Position numbers and translations under genes: made by a program. Below the pieces are notes generated by a model. It ran no database searches. It was not told the origin of the DNA and saw only the letters and a list, made by a program, of their open reading frames with translations. Below are positions 1 through 7,189 of a stretch of DNA of 26,310 nucleotides, in pieces; the first letter of the stretch is position 1; every line of letters starts with the position of its first letter. The stretch is from an uncultured bacterium (GTDB lineage: Bacteria; Bacteroidota; Bacteroidia; Chitinophagales; CAIODY01): positions 1 through 26,310 of the forward strand of contig CAIQHW010000493.1 of NCBI GenBank assembly GCA_903871715.1, in the 5' to 3' direction.

Positions 1-105
1 CACACAAGCCGTAATGAAAAACGCTGCCATGGCTAAAAAAGTAATTACGATAATGTCTTTTGCTCGTTGTGTTTGTTCGTCAATTGGTTCGGTATGTGCG
101 CTCAT
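1..105 (-). CDS. Small membrane protein, N-terminal part only (cut by window start)
   Basis: The ATG is at 105 on the minus strand and 35 codons are visible before the window edge. The protein begins MSAHTEPIDEQTQRAKD and is followed by a hydrophobic stretch (IIVITFLAMAAFFITACV) that looks like a first membrane segment with the N-terminus outside the membrane core. A TAnnTTTG-type -7 box lies 21-28 bp upstream, so this start is credible. I do not recognise the family and the remainder is outside the window. It lies downstream of frr on the same strand, but its own promoter suggests separate transcription. Confidence 0.55.
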   Translation of the reverse strand, partial: MSAHTEPIDEQTQRAKDIIVITFLAMAAFFITACV

Positions 106-125
106 TTGATTGTTTTTTGATGGTG

Positions 126-133
126 CAAATATA
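126..133 (-). promoter_or_regulatory. Bacteroidota -7 box for the partial gene at 1-105
   Basis: On the minus strand this reads TATATTTG, a perfect match to the Bacteroidota primary sigma factor -7 consensus TAnnTTTG. Transcription would begin about 14 nt before the ATG at 105. No convincing -33 TTG was identified. Seen by motif only. Confidence 0.5.
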
Positions 134-151
134 GTTTTCTTTTCAAAAAAA

Positions 152-718
152 TTATACAGTCATGATTTCTTTTTCTTTTTGCTCAATGTGTTTATCAGCC
201 ATACTAATATATTTATCAGTTAACCCTTGCACATGTGATTCTGCATCTTTCACTACATCTTCCGACAACCCATCTTTTTGCAATTTTTTCAACCCTTCAA
301 TCGCATCACGACGAATGTTGCGAATAGCCACTTTGCTTTGTTCTGAAACTCCTTTCGCTGTTTTTACCAATTCTTTTCTGCGTTCTTCGGTTAATGGCGG
401 CATCACAATACGCAAAATTACACCATCGTTAAGTGGCGTTGCGCCAATGTTTGCGCCTAATATGGCTCGTTCTATTGGTGCCAACATGTTTTTTTCCCAA
501 GGTTGAATCACCAACGTTCGTGCATCCGAATTGTTGATATTGCTCACTTGACTAATAGGTGAAGGCACACCATAATAATCTACCACAATACCTTCTAACA
601 TAGCCGGCGAAGCTTTACCAGCTCTCACTTTCGACAATTCACTTTCTAAATGTTCGATGGCTTTTTGCATCGTTTCATTAGCGTCATCTACAAAAAGCTG
701 GGCATCATCTGCTGTCAT
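152..718 (-). CDS. frr: Ribosome recycling factor
   Basis: RRF acts with EF-G in the cytoplasm to split the post-termination ribosome so that subunits can be reused. The 188-residue protein has the family's length and the typical core: an N-terminal helix leading into VRAGKASPAMLEGI, then YYGVPSPISQVSNI, the domain II region, RIVMPPLTEERRKEL, and the C-terminal helix with AIRNIRRDA. An in-frame TTG at 742 would add eight residues, but it lies inside the predicted -7 box. The ATG at 718 (MTADDAQLF) is therefore preferred. The gene follows plsX with a 58-bp gap and seems to have its own promoter as well as lying at the end of the yceD-rpmF-plsX group. Confidence 0.97.
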   Translation of the reverse strand: MTADDAQLFVDDANETMQKAIEHLESELSKVRAGKASPAMLEGIVVDYYGVPSPISQVSNINNSDARTLVIQPWEKNMLAPIERAILGANIGATPLNDGVILRIVMPPLTEERRKELVKTAKGVSEQSKVAIRNIRRDAIEGLKKLQKDGLSEDVVKDAESHVQGLTDKYISMADKHIEQKEKEIMTV

Positions 719-739
719 AAAAATAATTTTTTGAGGGTG

Positions 740-776
740 CAAAAATATGAAATGATTTTTTTAGAAAATCAACAAA
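740..776 (-). promoter_or_regulatory. Promoter for frr
   Basis: On the minus strand the -7 box TATTTTTG lies at 740-747. A TTG that could serve as the -33 element lies at 770-772 (a TTTG also at 773-776), about 22 bp upstream. The predicted start site is about 15 nt before the frr ATG at 718. It fits the TTG...TAnnTTTG pattern of Bacteroidota. Confidence 0.5.
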
Positions 777-1715
777 CTACATTGATGCTTTTATTTTGTT
801 GCACACGTCAAACTTGACCATATCACGAGATTGCAAAATCATATTTTTTATCGCCATTGCCGAAGATACGCCGTGACCAATGATGACAGGCGCATTAGCT
901 CCTAAGATAGGCATCCCACCATAAATTTCGTAGTTCACTTTTTCAAAAAAAGAATTGGTGATGTTTTGTGCTTTTAAAATGTCGTAAACATTTTCGCCCA
1001 TTTTCAACACCACGTTGCCCACATAGCCATCACAAACGATTACATCAGCTTTATCATTAAAAATATCACGTCCTTCGATGTTGCCAATAAAATTTATTTT
1101 CGAGTTTTCTTTCAACATCGGAAAAGCCGCTTGCAACACCAAATTGCCCTTACCTTCTTCTTCGCCCAAATTTAATAAACCCACTTTTGGTTTCGCAATT
1201 TTCAACACATTTTCGGCATAAATACTGCCCAACAAAGCAAATTGATTCAAGTGTTCGGGCTTCACATCTGCGTTTGCACCCACATCGCAAATCACACCAG
1301 TGCTGCCATTCAGCTTGGGTGCAACCGATGAAATGCAGGGGCGGCTGATGCCTTCAATAGCTTTTACACTAAATAAAGCGCCCACCAACATTGCACCAGT
1401 GTTCCCAGCGCTGGCAAGGGAATCAATTTTGTTTTCTTTCAACAAATGAAACCCAATGCTGATGCTCGATTGCGGCTTTTGTTGAAATGCTTTGGCAGGA
1501 TGTTCGCCCATTTCAATCACATCGGGTGCATGCACAATTTTAAATTTTGCTGCATCAGCATTATTCGCTTGCAATTCGATTTTTATTTTTTCTTCATCGC
1601 CAATCAACACCATTATTTCATCATCAGCCAAATGCAATAAAGCCTGCAAAACGCCTTGCACTGTGGCTTTGGGCGCATAATCACCACCCATCATATCAAT
1701 TCCAATTTTTATCAT
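777..1715 (-). CDS. plsX: Phosphate acyltransferase PlsX
   Basis: PlsX converts acyl-ACP to acyl-phosphate, the first acyl donor for membrane phospholipid synthesis with PlsY, and is a peripheral membrane enzyme. The protein from ATG 1715 is 312 aa, slightly short for the family. It begins MIKIGIDMMGGDYAPKATVQG, the conserved PlsX opening. Further landmarks are ASAGNTGAMLVGA, CDVGANADVKPEHL, LLNLGEEEGKGN, NFIGNIEGRDIF and VIVCDGYVGNVVLKMGE near the C-terminus. A longer in-frame start at 1781 would add a hydrophobic, unlikely 22-residue leader, so it is rejected. It lies downstream of rpmF with a gap of about 120 bp, as in the widespread yceD-rpmF-plsX cluster. Confidence 0.97.
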   Translation of the reverse strand: MIKIGIDMMGGDYAPKATVQGVLQALLHLADDEIMVLIGDEEKIKIELQANNADAAKFKIVHAPDVIEMGEHPAKAFQQKPQSSISIGFHLLKENKIDSLASAGNTGAMLVGALFSVKAIEGISRPCISSVAPKLNGSTGVICDVGANADVKPEHLNQFALLGSIYAENVLKIAKPKVGLLNLGEEEGKGNLVLQAAFPMLKENSKINFIGNIEGRDIFNDKADVIVCDGYVGNVVLKMGENVYDILKAQNITNSFFEKVNYEIYGGMPILGANAPVIIGHGVSSAMAIKNMILQSRDMVKFDVCNKIKASM

Positions 1716-1767
1716 TTTGCTTTTTTTGAATTGGTAAAATAAAAAAATCCAGACAAAAAACTTTCGC

Positions 1768-1775
1768 CAAAAATA
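1768..1775 (-). promoter_or_regulatory. Possible -7 box for plsX
   Basis: The minus strand reads TATTTTTG here, inside the 120-bp gap between rpmF and plsX, about 53 bp before the plsX ATG. There is no clear -33 TTG at the expected distance, so it may be a chance match. It could allow plsX-frr to be expressed apart from the ribosomal protein gene. Confidence 0.3.
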
Positions 1776-1835
1776 ACTCATGGCTAGGTTTCTTATCTGG
1801 AAATCGAGAATAAATATTCTTTAAGAAAAGCGAAA

Positions 1836-2027
1836 CTATTTGCCTGCTTTTTCAAAAACTACTTGTCCGTTGTACATCAACTTTCCATCGCTGGTAAAAT
1901 AAGCACGATGGCTCAAATGGTTGTCGCCAGTTGTTTTGTCGATAGATACAGTAGGTACAGCAGCTTTGTAATGAGTACGTCTTTTGTCACGTCTTGTTGC
2001 TGAATGTCGTCGTTTTGGATTTGGCAT
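1836..2027 (-). CDS. rpmF: Large ribosomal subunit protein bL32
   Basis: This 63-residue protein starts MPNPKRRHSATRRDKRRTHYKA, the conserved L32 N-terminus (MPxPKRRxSxxRRdkRRxH). It is followed by the HLSHRAYF region that replaces the zinc ribbon. No cysteines are present, so this is the zinc-independent (C-minus) form. It lies 26 bp after the DUF177 gene and ahead of plsX, matching the conserved cluster and suggesting co-transcription with the upstream gene. Confidence 0.97.
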   Translation of the reverse strand: MPNPKRRHSATRRDKRRTHYKAAVPTVSIDKTTGDNHLSHRAYFTSDGKLMYNGQVVFEKAGK

Positions 2028-2053
2028 TTTACTTAATTTTTATCGTTGTTAAT

Positions 2054-2587
2054 TTAATCTATTTTTATGTTTTTCAAACCTTGCCAGCGGTCGTCTATTT
2101 TTTCTGCCGCAGCCGAATTGTTCAATTTTTTCAAAATTTCTTGATTGCAATTTTTAAATCGTTCTTCTAAATAATCACAATTTTTCACCATTGGCACACT
2201 CAAACTAATGTATTCATAAATCACTTGTGCCACATTAAAAGTGCTATCTGCTCGTGCAATATAAATCACCTCATCGTTTTCATTTTCTTCGCCTGTATTG
2301 CGCTGGTCATCAAACTTAATGTACAATTTCACTTTGTTAAAAATCGGATAATTCAACATCGCTGTACATCTATCGCAATCCACTTCCACATTGCCTTCTA
2401 TCGAAAAATCTAACTCGAAATGTGCCGTTTGTTTATCCAACTTTAAATGCACGTCGCACTTTCCTTTTTCAAACAAACTGGTTTCAAACAGCTTGAAAAA
2501 TTTGTCGTCAATTTGATAATCGAAATCGTGTTCACCCGTTTTCAATCCTACAAAATGAATATCGTATTGTCGCAATTCTTTTTCCAC
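2054..2587 (-). CDS. yceD: YceD/DUF177 family protein, 23S rRNA accumulation-related
   Basis: The family is encoded next to rpmF in many bacteria and is linked to 23S rRNA accumulation or ribosome assembly; the precise activity is not established. The body matches Bacteroidota members: LRQYDIHFVGLKTGEHDFDYQIDDKFFKLFE, a central VEVDCDRCTAML with a CxxC pair, and a later NCDYLEERFKNCNQE with spaced cysteines that may form a metal site. It ends with DDRWQGLKNIK, typical of the family tail. The longest open frame begins at 2665, but that start lies upstream of the predicted -7 box and adds an unrelated leader. I prefer GTG at 2587 (177 aa). No ATG is available near the conserved beginning, so the exact start is uncertain. 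Confidence 0.85.
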   Translation of the reverse strand: MEKELRQYDIHFVGLKTGEHDFDYQIDDKFFKLFETSLFEKGKCDVHLKLDKQTAHFELDFSIEGNVEVDCDRCTAMLNYPIFNKVKLYIKFDDQRNTGEENENDEVIYIARADSTFNVAQVIYEYISLSVPMVKNCDYLEERFKNCNQEILKKLNNSAAAEKIDDRWQGLKNIKID

Positions 2588-2606
2588 CGCTTTAAAAAAA
2601 GGAGGG

Positions 2607-2614
2607 CAAAGGTA
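2607..2614 (-). promoter_or_regulatory. -7 box for the yceD-rpmF-plsX group
   Basis: The minus strand reads TACCTTTG, a perfect TAnnTTTG match. The start site would fall roughly 13 nt before GTG 2587, supporting that start over the longer frame at 2665. No clear -33 TTG was found. Confidence 0.5.
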
Positions 2615-2705
2615 AATGTTTTTTGTGGAAATGTTGAAAAATTTACAGAAATATTTTCTAGGCACTGTAAAATATTTTTGTTGGTTTTTGAAACAAAAAA
2701 AAATG

Positions 2706-2717
2706 GTTTACGTAAAC
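2706..2717. promoter_or_regulatory. 12-bp perfect palindrome between divergent genes
   Basis: GTTTACGTAAAC is a perfect dyad with no spacer. It lies between the minus-strand yceD group and the plus-strand HATPase gene, 34 bp before the ATG at 2751. The position suits a dimeric regulator of the HATPase gene, but this is inference from symmetry and location alone. Confidence 0.35.
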
Positions 2718-2750
2718 TATCTAATTATTTTGTAGTCATTAAAATCAATT

Positions 2751-3164
2751 ATGCTTATCGAAACCGAAAAAATTACCCTCCAATTTTCCTCATCGCCCGA
2801 TAATTTTAAAATGCTGTATGTGTTGTTGGAACAGCTTCGCAAGCTATTTCCCATGCACGATGAAACCGCAGCCAATATGGAATTGGTAGTGGGCGAAGCT
2901 ATTAACAATGCTATCATCCATGGCAATAATGGCGATGAAAAAAAGCAAGTTTTTATTACTGCCGAAATTTTGGCAGACAATATTTTATCCATTACTGTAA
3001 CGGATGAAGGCAGCGGTTTTAATTACAATGCCTTGCCCGACCCCACCTTGCCCGAAAACATCGAAAATCCTACAGGCAGAGGTGTTTACCTAATGAAGCA
3101 ATTGGCCGATTTGGTTGTTTTTTCTAACAATGGTAGCACAATTGAAGTGCAATTTCATCTATAA
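2751..3164 (+). CDS. HATPase_c_2 protein, anti-sigma factor / serine kinase type (RsbW-like)
   Basis: The 137-aa protein is a stand-alone GHKL ATP-binding domain like SpoIIAB/RsbW, which bind sigma factors and phosphorylate anti-sigma antagonists. The N box is VVGEAINNAIIHGNN (residues 47-60), the G1 box is VTDEGSGF (83-90), and the G2-type glycine loop is GRGVYLMKQLAD (109-120). No membrane segment or second domain is seen. No STAS antagonist or sigma-factor gene is adjacent, so the partner is unknown. It is divergent from the yceD group and 77 bp upstream of the PorZ-like gene on the same strand; whether the two are co-transcribed is not clear. Confidence 0.85.
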   Translation: MLIETEKITLQFSSSPDNFKMLYVLLEQLRKLFPMHDETAANMELVVGEAINNAIIHGNNGDEKKQVFITAEILADNILSITVTDEGSGFNYNALPDPTLPENIENPTGRGVYLMKQLADLVVFSNNGSTIEVQFHL

Positions 3165-3241
3165 AAATCTTTTCAGAAAAATATTTTACAAACAATTTTG
3201 CAAAAATATTTACGTTATTTAGCTAAATATTTTTTGTGTTG

Positions 3242-5530
3242 ATGAAAAAAATCCTTCTCCTTTTTTTTACTGTTTTTTGTTTTCAAAAATCTTTTTCACA
3301 GGGCATTCCCATTGGTGGATGGCGCATCTTTGCTGCTTTAGAAGATGTGGTAGCCATTGCCGATGCTGGCGATAAAATTTATTGTGCCAGCCACATTGGT
3401 TTGTTTTCGGTAGATAAAACCGACCATAGTTTTCAGCAATACAGCAAAGCAACAGGCATGAGCGATGTTGGCATTAGCACCATTGCTTGGCATGAAAATA
3501 CTAAAACATTGCTAGTGGCTTATATCAATAGCAACATTGATTTGCTTACACCAAATGGTGTGGTAAACATCAACGACATTCAGCAAAAAAGCATTTTGGG
3601 CGATAAAACTATTTATCAAATTGTGATGGATGGCAACACTGCATATTTGGCTTGTGGCTTTGGTGTTATTAATTTTGATATGGTGGGGCAGCAAATTAAC
3701 GATACTTATTTTATTGGCGATAATGGTGCTACAAGTGCTGTAACATCGGTAGCTATTTTGAATCATCAAATATGGGCGCAAATGGCTACAGGCTTGAAAT
3801 ATGCCAATTTAAATTCACCACTCTTATCCGATTTTCAATATTGGAATTTTGTGCCTACACCAAAAAAGTCGTTGGCTTTGGTAGCGTTTAACAACAACAT
3901 TTATTCTTTACAAAATGATTCGGTAATGCGCTATGCTGGCGGTGTATGGCAATTGGTGATTCATCACCAAGGCGATAGTATTTTAAGATTAAAAGCCAAT
4001 GCTAATCATTTAATTATTTCGGAAAGAAAAAAGAACAGCACCGATAGTTCGCAACTGTTTGCTTACAACAAAAATTTTAGTGTGGCACAACAGGTGTACA
4101 TGGGCAATGTGATTGGCACTAATCCCGATTTGGTGGAAGACATTGCCGACAAAGCATTTTGGGCTGGCGATATTTATGGCGGCTTGTTTTTATTTTCAAA
4201 AAATAATAGTGGTGAAAAATTGGTGCCCAATGCCAACCACTATAATAGTGCATCTGCCTTTGCCGAAAAAAATAACACCGTGTGGGTAGCTGGCGGATTA
4301 ATCATTGGCACCAACTATACTTATAACCCAAGTGGCTTCTATTCATTTGCGAATGAGCAGTGGTATGAACATGACCGCTTTACCTATCCAGCTTTAGATT
4401 CGGTTTTAGATATAGTTTCAGTAGCTATTTCGCCCGATAATACACAAGTTTATTTCGCCTCTTTTGGTTGGGGCTTGGTGCAATATACATTGGCTAACAA
4501 CCAAGTGCAAGTGTATAAAAACCACAACTCGGCATTGCAAGCGGCTAATGGTGATGGCACAAAAGTGAGAGTGGCTGATGTCAATTTCGATTCGCAAGGC
4601 AATTTATGGATGACCAATAATATTGCCACCAAACCAATTGTCGTAAAAAAAGCCGATGGTACCTGGAAAAGCTTTGCATCGCCACAAACCAATACCTTGA
4701 TGAAATTGATAGTAGATAAGAACGACCAAAAATGGATAACCACCATTCAACAAGGGTTGGTGGTTTATAGCTCGGGGGCTGATATTGATAATACTTCCGA
4801 CGACCAATATCGAGTACTAACCAAAGGTATTGGCTATGGCAATTTGCCCAGTACTAATGTTACAGCCATTGCCGAAGATAAAAACGGACAAATTTGGATA
4901 GGCACCGATGCAGGTGTAGCAGTGGTTTATGATGAAACCCAAATATTTTCGGGCGAAGATGCGCAGCAAATTATTGTAACCAACCCTACTGACAGCATTG
5001 CTAATTACTTATTTGCTGCCGAAACAGTTACTGATATTAAAGTTGATGGAGCCAATCGCAAATGGGTTTCTTCATCGCATGGAGTGTGGCTGATGAGTGC
5101 CGACGGCATCACCCAAATTTATCATTTTACCAAAGATAATAGCCCACTGCTTTCTAATATTGTTTATGCTATTGGCATCAATAATAGTACAGGCGAAGTA
5201 TTCTTTTCTACCGATGCTGGCATGTGTTCGTTTAAAAGCGATGCCACCACTGGCGGCGATACCAATAGCGGTGTGTACGCTTACCCCAATCCTGTGCCAC
5301 ACAATTATGGAGGCACAGTGGCTATTAAAGGTTTGGTAAATAATGCTTCGGTAAAAATAACCGACATCAATGGGCAACTCATCTACTCCACCAAAGCATT
5401 GGGTGGGCAAGCCGTGTGGAACGGGCAAACACTGCAAGGCACTAAAACAGCTTCGGGGGTTTATTTGGTGTTTGCTACCAACGACACAGGCACCGAAACG
5501 GTGGTTACCAAAATTTTGTACGATAAATAA
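3242..5530 (+). CDS. porZ: PorZ-like type IX secretion system beta-propeller protein
   Basis: PorZ is a surface component of the T9SS attachment complex that helps link exported clients to anionic LPS. From ATG 3242 the protein is 762 aa, close to known PorZ proteins. A signal peptide (MKKILLLFFTVFCFQKSFSQ) precedes GIPIGGWRIFAA. Next comes a beta-propeller with the PorZ-style run of ADAGDKIYCASHIGLFSVD, TGMSDVGISTIAWH and NIDLLTPNGVVNIND. A second propeller region carries two-component-regulator-type blades such as GNLWMTN and GQIWIGTDAGVAVVY. The last ~85 residues (YPNPVPHNYGG... to ASGVYLVFATN) form a T9SS C-terminal domain. The upstream in-frame GTG at 3236 only adds two residues. Alternative reading: a generic two-component-propeller T9SS client, but the N-terminal half looks specifically PorZ-like. 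Confidence 0.8.
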   Translation: MKKILLLFFTVFCFQKSFSQGIPIGGWRIFAALEDVVAIADAGDKIYCASHIGLFSVDKTDHSFQQYSKATGMSDVGISTIAWHENTKTLLVAYINSNIDLLTPNGVVNINDIQQKSILGDKTIYQIVMDGNTAYLACGFGVINFDMVGQQINDTYFIGDNGATSAVTSVAILNHQIWAQMATGLKYANLNSPLLSDFQYWNFVPTPKKSLALVAFNNNIYSLQNDSVMRYAGGVWQLVIHHQGDSILRLKANANHLIISERKKNSTDSSQLFAYNKNFSVAQQVYMGNVIGTNPDLVEDIADKAFWAGDIYGGLFLFSKNNSGEKLVPNANHYNSASAFAEKNNTVWVAGGLIIGTNYTYNPSGFYSFANEQWYEHDRFTYPALDSVLDIVSVAISPDNTQVYFASFGWGLVQYTLANNQVQVYKNHNSALQAANGDGTKVRVADVNFDSQGNLWMTNNIATKPIVVKKADGTWKSFASPQTNTLMKLIVDKNDQKWITTIQQGLVVYSSGADIDNTSDDQYRVLTKGIGYGNLPSTNVTAIAEDKNGQIWIGTDAGVAVVYDETQIFSGEDAQQIIVTNPTDSIANYLFAAETVTDIKVDGANRKWVSSSHGVWLMSADGITQIYHFTKDNSPLLSNIVYAIGINNSTGEVFFSTDAGMCSFKSDATTGGDTNSGVYAYPNPVPHNYGGTVAIKGLVNNASVKITDINGQLIYSTKALGGQAVWNGQTLQGTKTASGVYLVFATNDTGTETVVTKILYDK

Positions 5531-5563
5531 TGCTGTTTATAAACTTAGCAAGTGTATTAACAA

Positions 5564-5604
5564 CACACCCTATATTGTATCGGCTTGGGCTAATATAGGA
5601 TGTG
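5564..5604. terminator. Bidirectional terminator hairpin between convergent genes
   Basis: CACACCCTATATT (5564-5576) pairs with AATATAGGATGTG (5592-5604) at 12 of 13 positions. On the minus strand the one exception becomes a U-G wobble. A 15-nt loop separates the arms, and flanking AACAA/TTGTT can extend the stem. It lies between the convergent stops of the PorZ-like gene (5530) and the minus-strand gene ending at 5634, the expected place for a shared terminator. The U tracts are weak on both sides. Confidence 0.6.
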
Positions 5605-5633
5605 CTTGTTTTAAACCGAATAGCTAATCTGCC

Positions 5634-6587
5634 TTACAAATCTAATTCCCAACTACCCTCTTGAGTGGTATTAGAGTTATACGCTTTAATAAAATGATTG
5701 GTGGCAATATTCCCTAAATCGCTTGCTGGGTGGCTTTGCGAAGTCATAGGTGGCATGGCAATAAAAGTTGCCCCAATGGGATCGGTTTTTTGCGCCGCTG
5801 CATAAAATCTAAGTATAGTAGGTCCGGCATTTATCAACAATACATTATCGGTGTCGTGTAGCGTTCGTTGACATATCACCACATCTTTTTCGGGTGCTAA
5901 ATGCGACCCTACAAATGTTTTTTGTGCTCGGCTCATGATAATGCTTAAATTAAAAAACGAGGCAATGGGTGCAGTGTTGGTGCTATATTTTTGCATCAAG
6001 CCGCCCAATACAGTATACTGCCCATTGCACATGGCTATGCGCTGGGCTTCTAAGGTGGTGCTTTTGCTGCCAGTGGTGCTCATTTGTCCATCGTGTACAT
6101 TAATGGCAGCTAATAATTGTTGATAATAAGCATCCACATCGGCATGCACCGCAGGCACAGGCACCACCAATGCCAAGGCAGCATCCAATGCGCCCACAGC
6201 GGCTATGCGCTCTACATCCGAACCACTTTGAAACGGCGAATGACCATTTGGAAAAAAGCCTTTATAAGCAGAGGTGTTTTTAGGAAACAACACTTGCACT
6301 TTAGCATCCCACTGGTTTACATTGTTCGTTAGCCCATCTATCAAAGCCTGCATATTGGCTGTGCCACTAATTTGCGTAGCATTTTGCAAATACCAAGCAT
6401 CGTAAGCAGCTTTATAAGCCACATGAATGGGGTGATATAAATTGTACAGCACTAAAATAGCCGCATCGGCTTTGGCAGCATTTAGGGCGGCATCTAAAGT
6501 GGTGCTAATGAGCATAGCTTTAATAAAGCTGCCATTGGTGGCAGTTTGAAACGGGTTGCTAAGAAATGACCAAGGACGGGTTTGCAT
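5634..6587 (-). CDS. Uncharacterised 317-aa protein
   Basis: I do not recognise this family. The protein (MQTRPWSFLSNPFQTATNG...) has no signal peptide and is rich in Ala, Asn, Tyr and short aliphatic helices (TLDAALNAAKADAAILVLYNLYH; AAYKAAYDAWY), then LPF-type loops and a C-terminal segment containing TDPIGATFIAMPPMTSQSHPASDLGN. It seems mostly alpha-helical and soluble. Codon use is like the neighbours and no frameshift is seen. It is convergent with the PorZ-like gene and transcribed away from the 42-bp palindromic array, which begins about 95 bp upstream of its ATG. Function unknown; confidence refers to it being a real gene. Confidence 0.75.
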   Translation of the reverse strand: MQTRPWSFLSNPFQTATNGSFIKAMLISTTLDAALNAAKADAAILVLYNLYHPIHVAYKAAYDAWYLQNATQISGTANMQALIDGLTNNVNQWDAKVQVLFPKNTSAYKGFFPNGHSPFQSGSDVERIAAVGALDAALALVVPVPAVHADVDAYYQQLLAAINVHDGQMSTTGSKSTTLEAQRIAMCNGQYTVLGGLMQKYSTNTAPIASFFNLSIIMSRAQKTFVGSHLAPEKDVVICQRTLHDTDNVLLINAGPTILRFYAAAQKTDPIGATFIAMPPMTSQSHPASDLGNIATNHFIKAYNSNTTQEGSWELDL

Positions 6588-6681
6588 AATGAAATTGTTT
6601 TTTATAGTGATTGAATTGGTTTATTGAATGTTGGATATACCGTGTTATGATTTCAAACAAAATATTCTTTTCTAAAAAGTA

Positions 6682-6975
6682 CAACAGCTTAATCGGCAGT
6701 TGCCGAATACACTGTTTGAAGTCAAACAGCTCATTCCCCAGTTGCCGAATACATCGTTTGAACTCTAACAGTCCATTCCCCAGTTGGGGAATCCATTGTT
6801 TGAACTCCAACAGCTCATTCCCCAGTTGGGGAATCCATTGTTTGAACTCTGTCAGCCTATTCTGCAAGTGCAGATTGCATTGGATGAACTCCAACAGCCT
6901 AATCAGCAGTTGCCGAACCAACTGTTTGAACTCCAACAACCCATTCTGCAAGTGTAGATTGTATTGAATGAACTC
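6682..6975. repeat. Tandem array, seven 42-bp units each carrying two palindromes
   Basis: Seven units of exactly 42 bp start at 6682, 6724, 6766, 6808, 6850, 6892 and 6934; a decayed eighth follows. Each has an 18-bp palindrome (ATTCCCCAGTTGGGGAAT in units 3 and 4, 6775-6792 and 6817-6834) and a 14-bp GTT...AAC palindrome (GTTTGAAGTCAAAC, 6714-6727, perfect; GTTTGAACTCCAAC elsewhere). Dyad centres are 21 bp apart. Arms change together: CCCC/GGGG, CGGC/GCCG and CTGC/GCAG. Because 42 is a multiple of three, both strands stay open. The minus-strand frame (6559-6993, TTG start) gives heptads such as LLEFKQWIPQLGNG that resemble a coiled coil, but it overlaps the next gene's start and has no good initiation signal. 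Confidence 0.9.
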
Positions 6976-7161
6976 ATTTAGCTTATTCGGCAATTACCCA
7001 ATCCCCTACATCAACTTTGGCACTTGTTTTTTTCATCATCTCATTGGTTAATTTGTATTTGTCTTTCAATCTTCTCCTCTACTAATTTGTTTCTGCCTTT
7101 CCATTAGCATATTATCACATCAGCAAATTGTTTTTTGTATTTGCCTTTTACTGATGCCTTT
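6976..7161. other. Non-coding stretch, nothing recognised
   Basis: This AT-rich and pyrimidine-rich stretch between the 42-bp array and the palindrome at the end of the GH16 gene has no convincing ORF, promoter or RNA gene. The first ~20 bp look like a decayed eighth repeat unit. Confidence 0.5.
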
Positions 7162-7189
7162 GTAGAGCCGCATAATCATGCGGCTCTAC
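7162..7189. repeat. REP-like perfect palindrome overlapping the GH16 stop codon
   Basis: GTAGAGCCGCAT (7162-7173) and ATGCGGCTCTAC (7178-7189) are perfect reverse complements separated by AATC. The right arm contains the TAG stop codon of the GH16 gene (7186-7188 on the minus strand). There is no U-tract, so it is not a standard terminator. Similar TAGAGxCGC-type palindromes are scattered through many Bacteroidota and cyanobacterial genomes, so this is probably one copy of a dispersed palindromic repeat that may also stop transcription or protect mRNA ends. Confidence 0.7.

Noticed and set aside
162..506. 114-aa plus-strand frame opposite frr
   Set aside because: Shadow of the frr coding sequence in the opposite strand; no independent support.
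6559..6993. 144-aa minus-strand frame with coiled-coil-like heptads
   Set aside because: It begins at TTG, overlaps the next gene's start, and exists because the repeat length is a multiple of three; the opposite strand is open too. The related 21-bp array keeps its period without an open frame. Kept as part of the repeat entry.
7162..7189. Classical intrinsic terminator for the GH16 gene
   Set aside because: The hairpin is strong but no U tract follows on the minus strand; recorded as a palindromic repeat instead.
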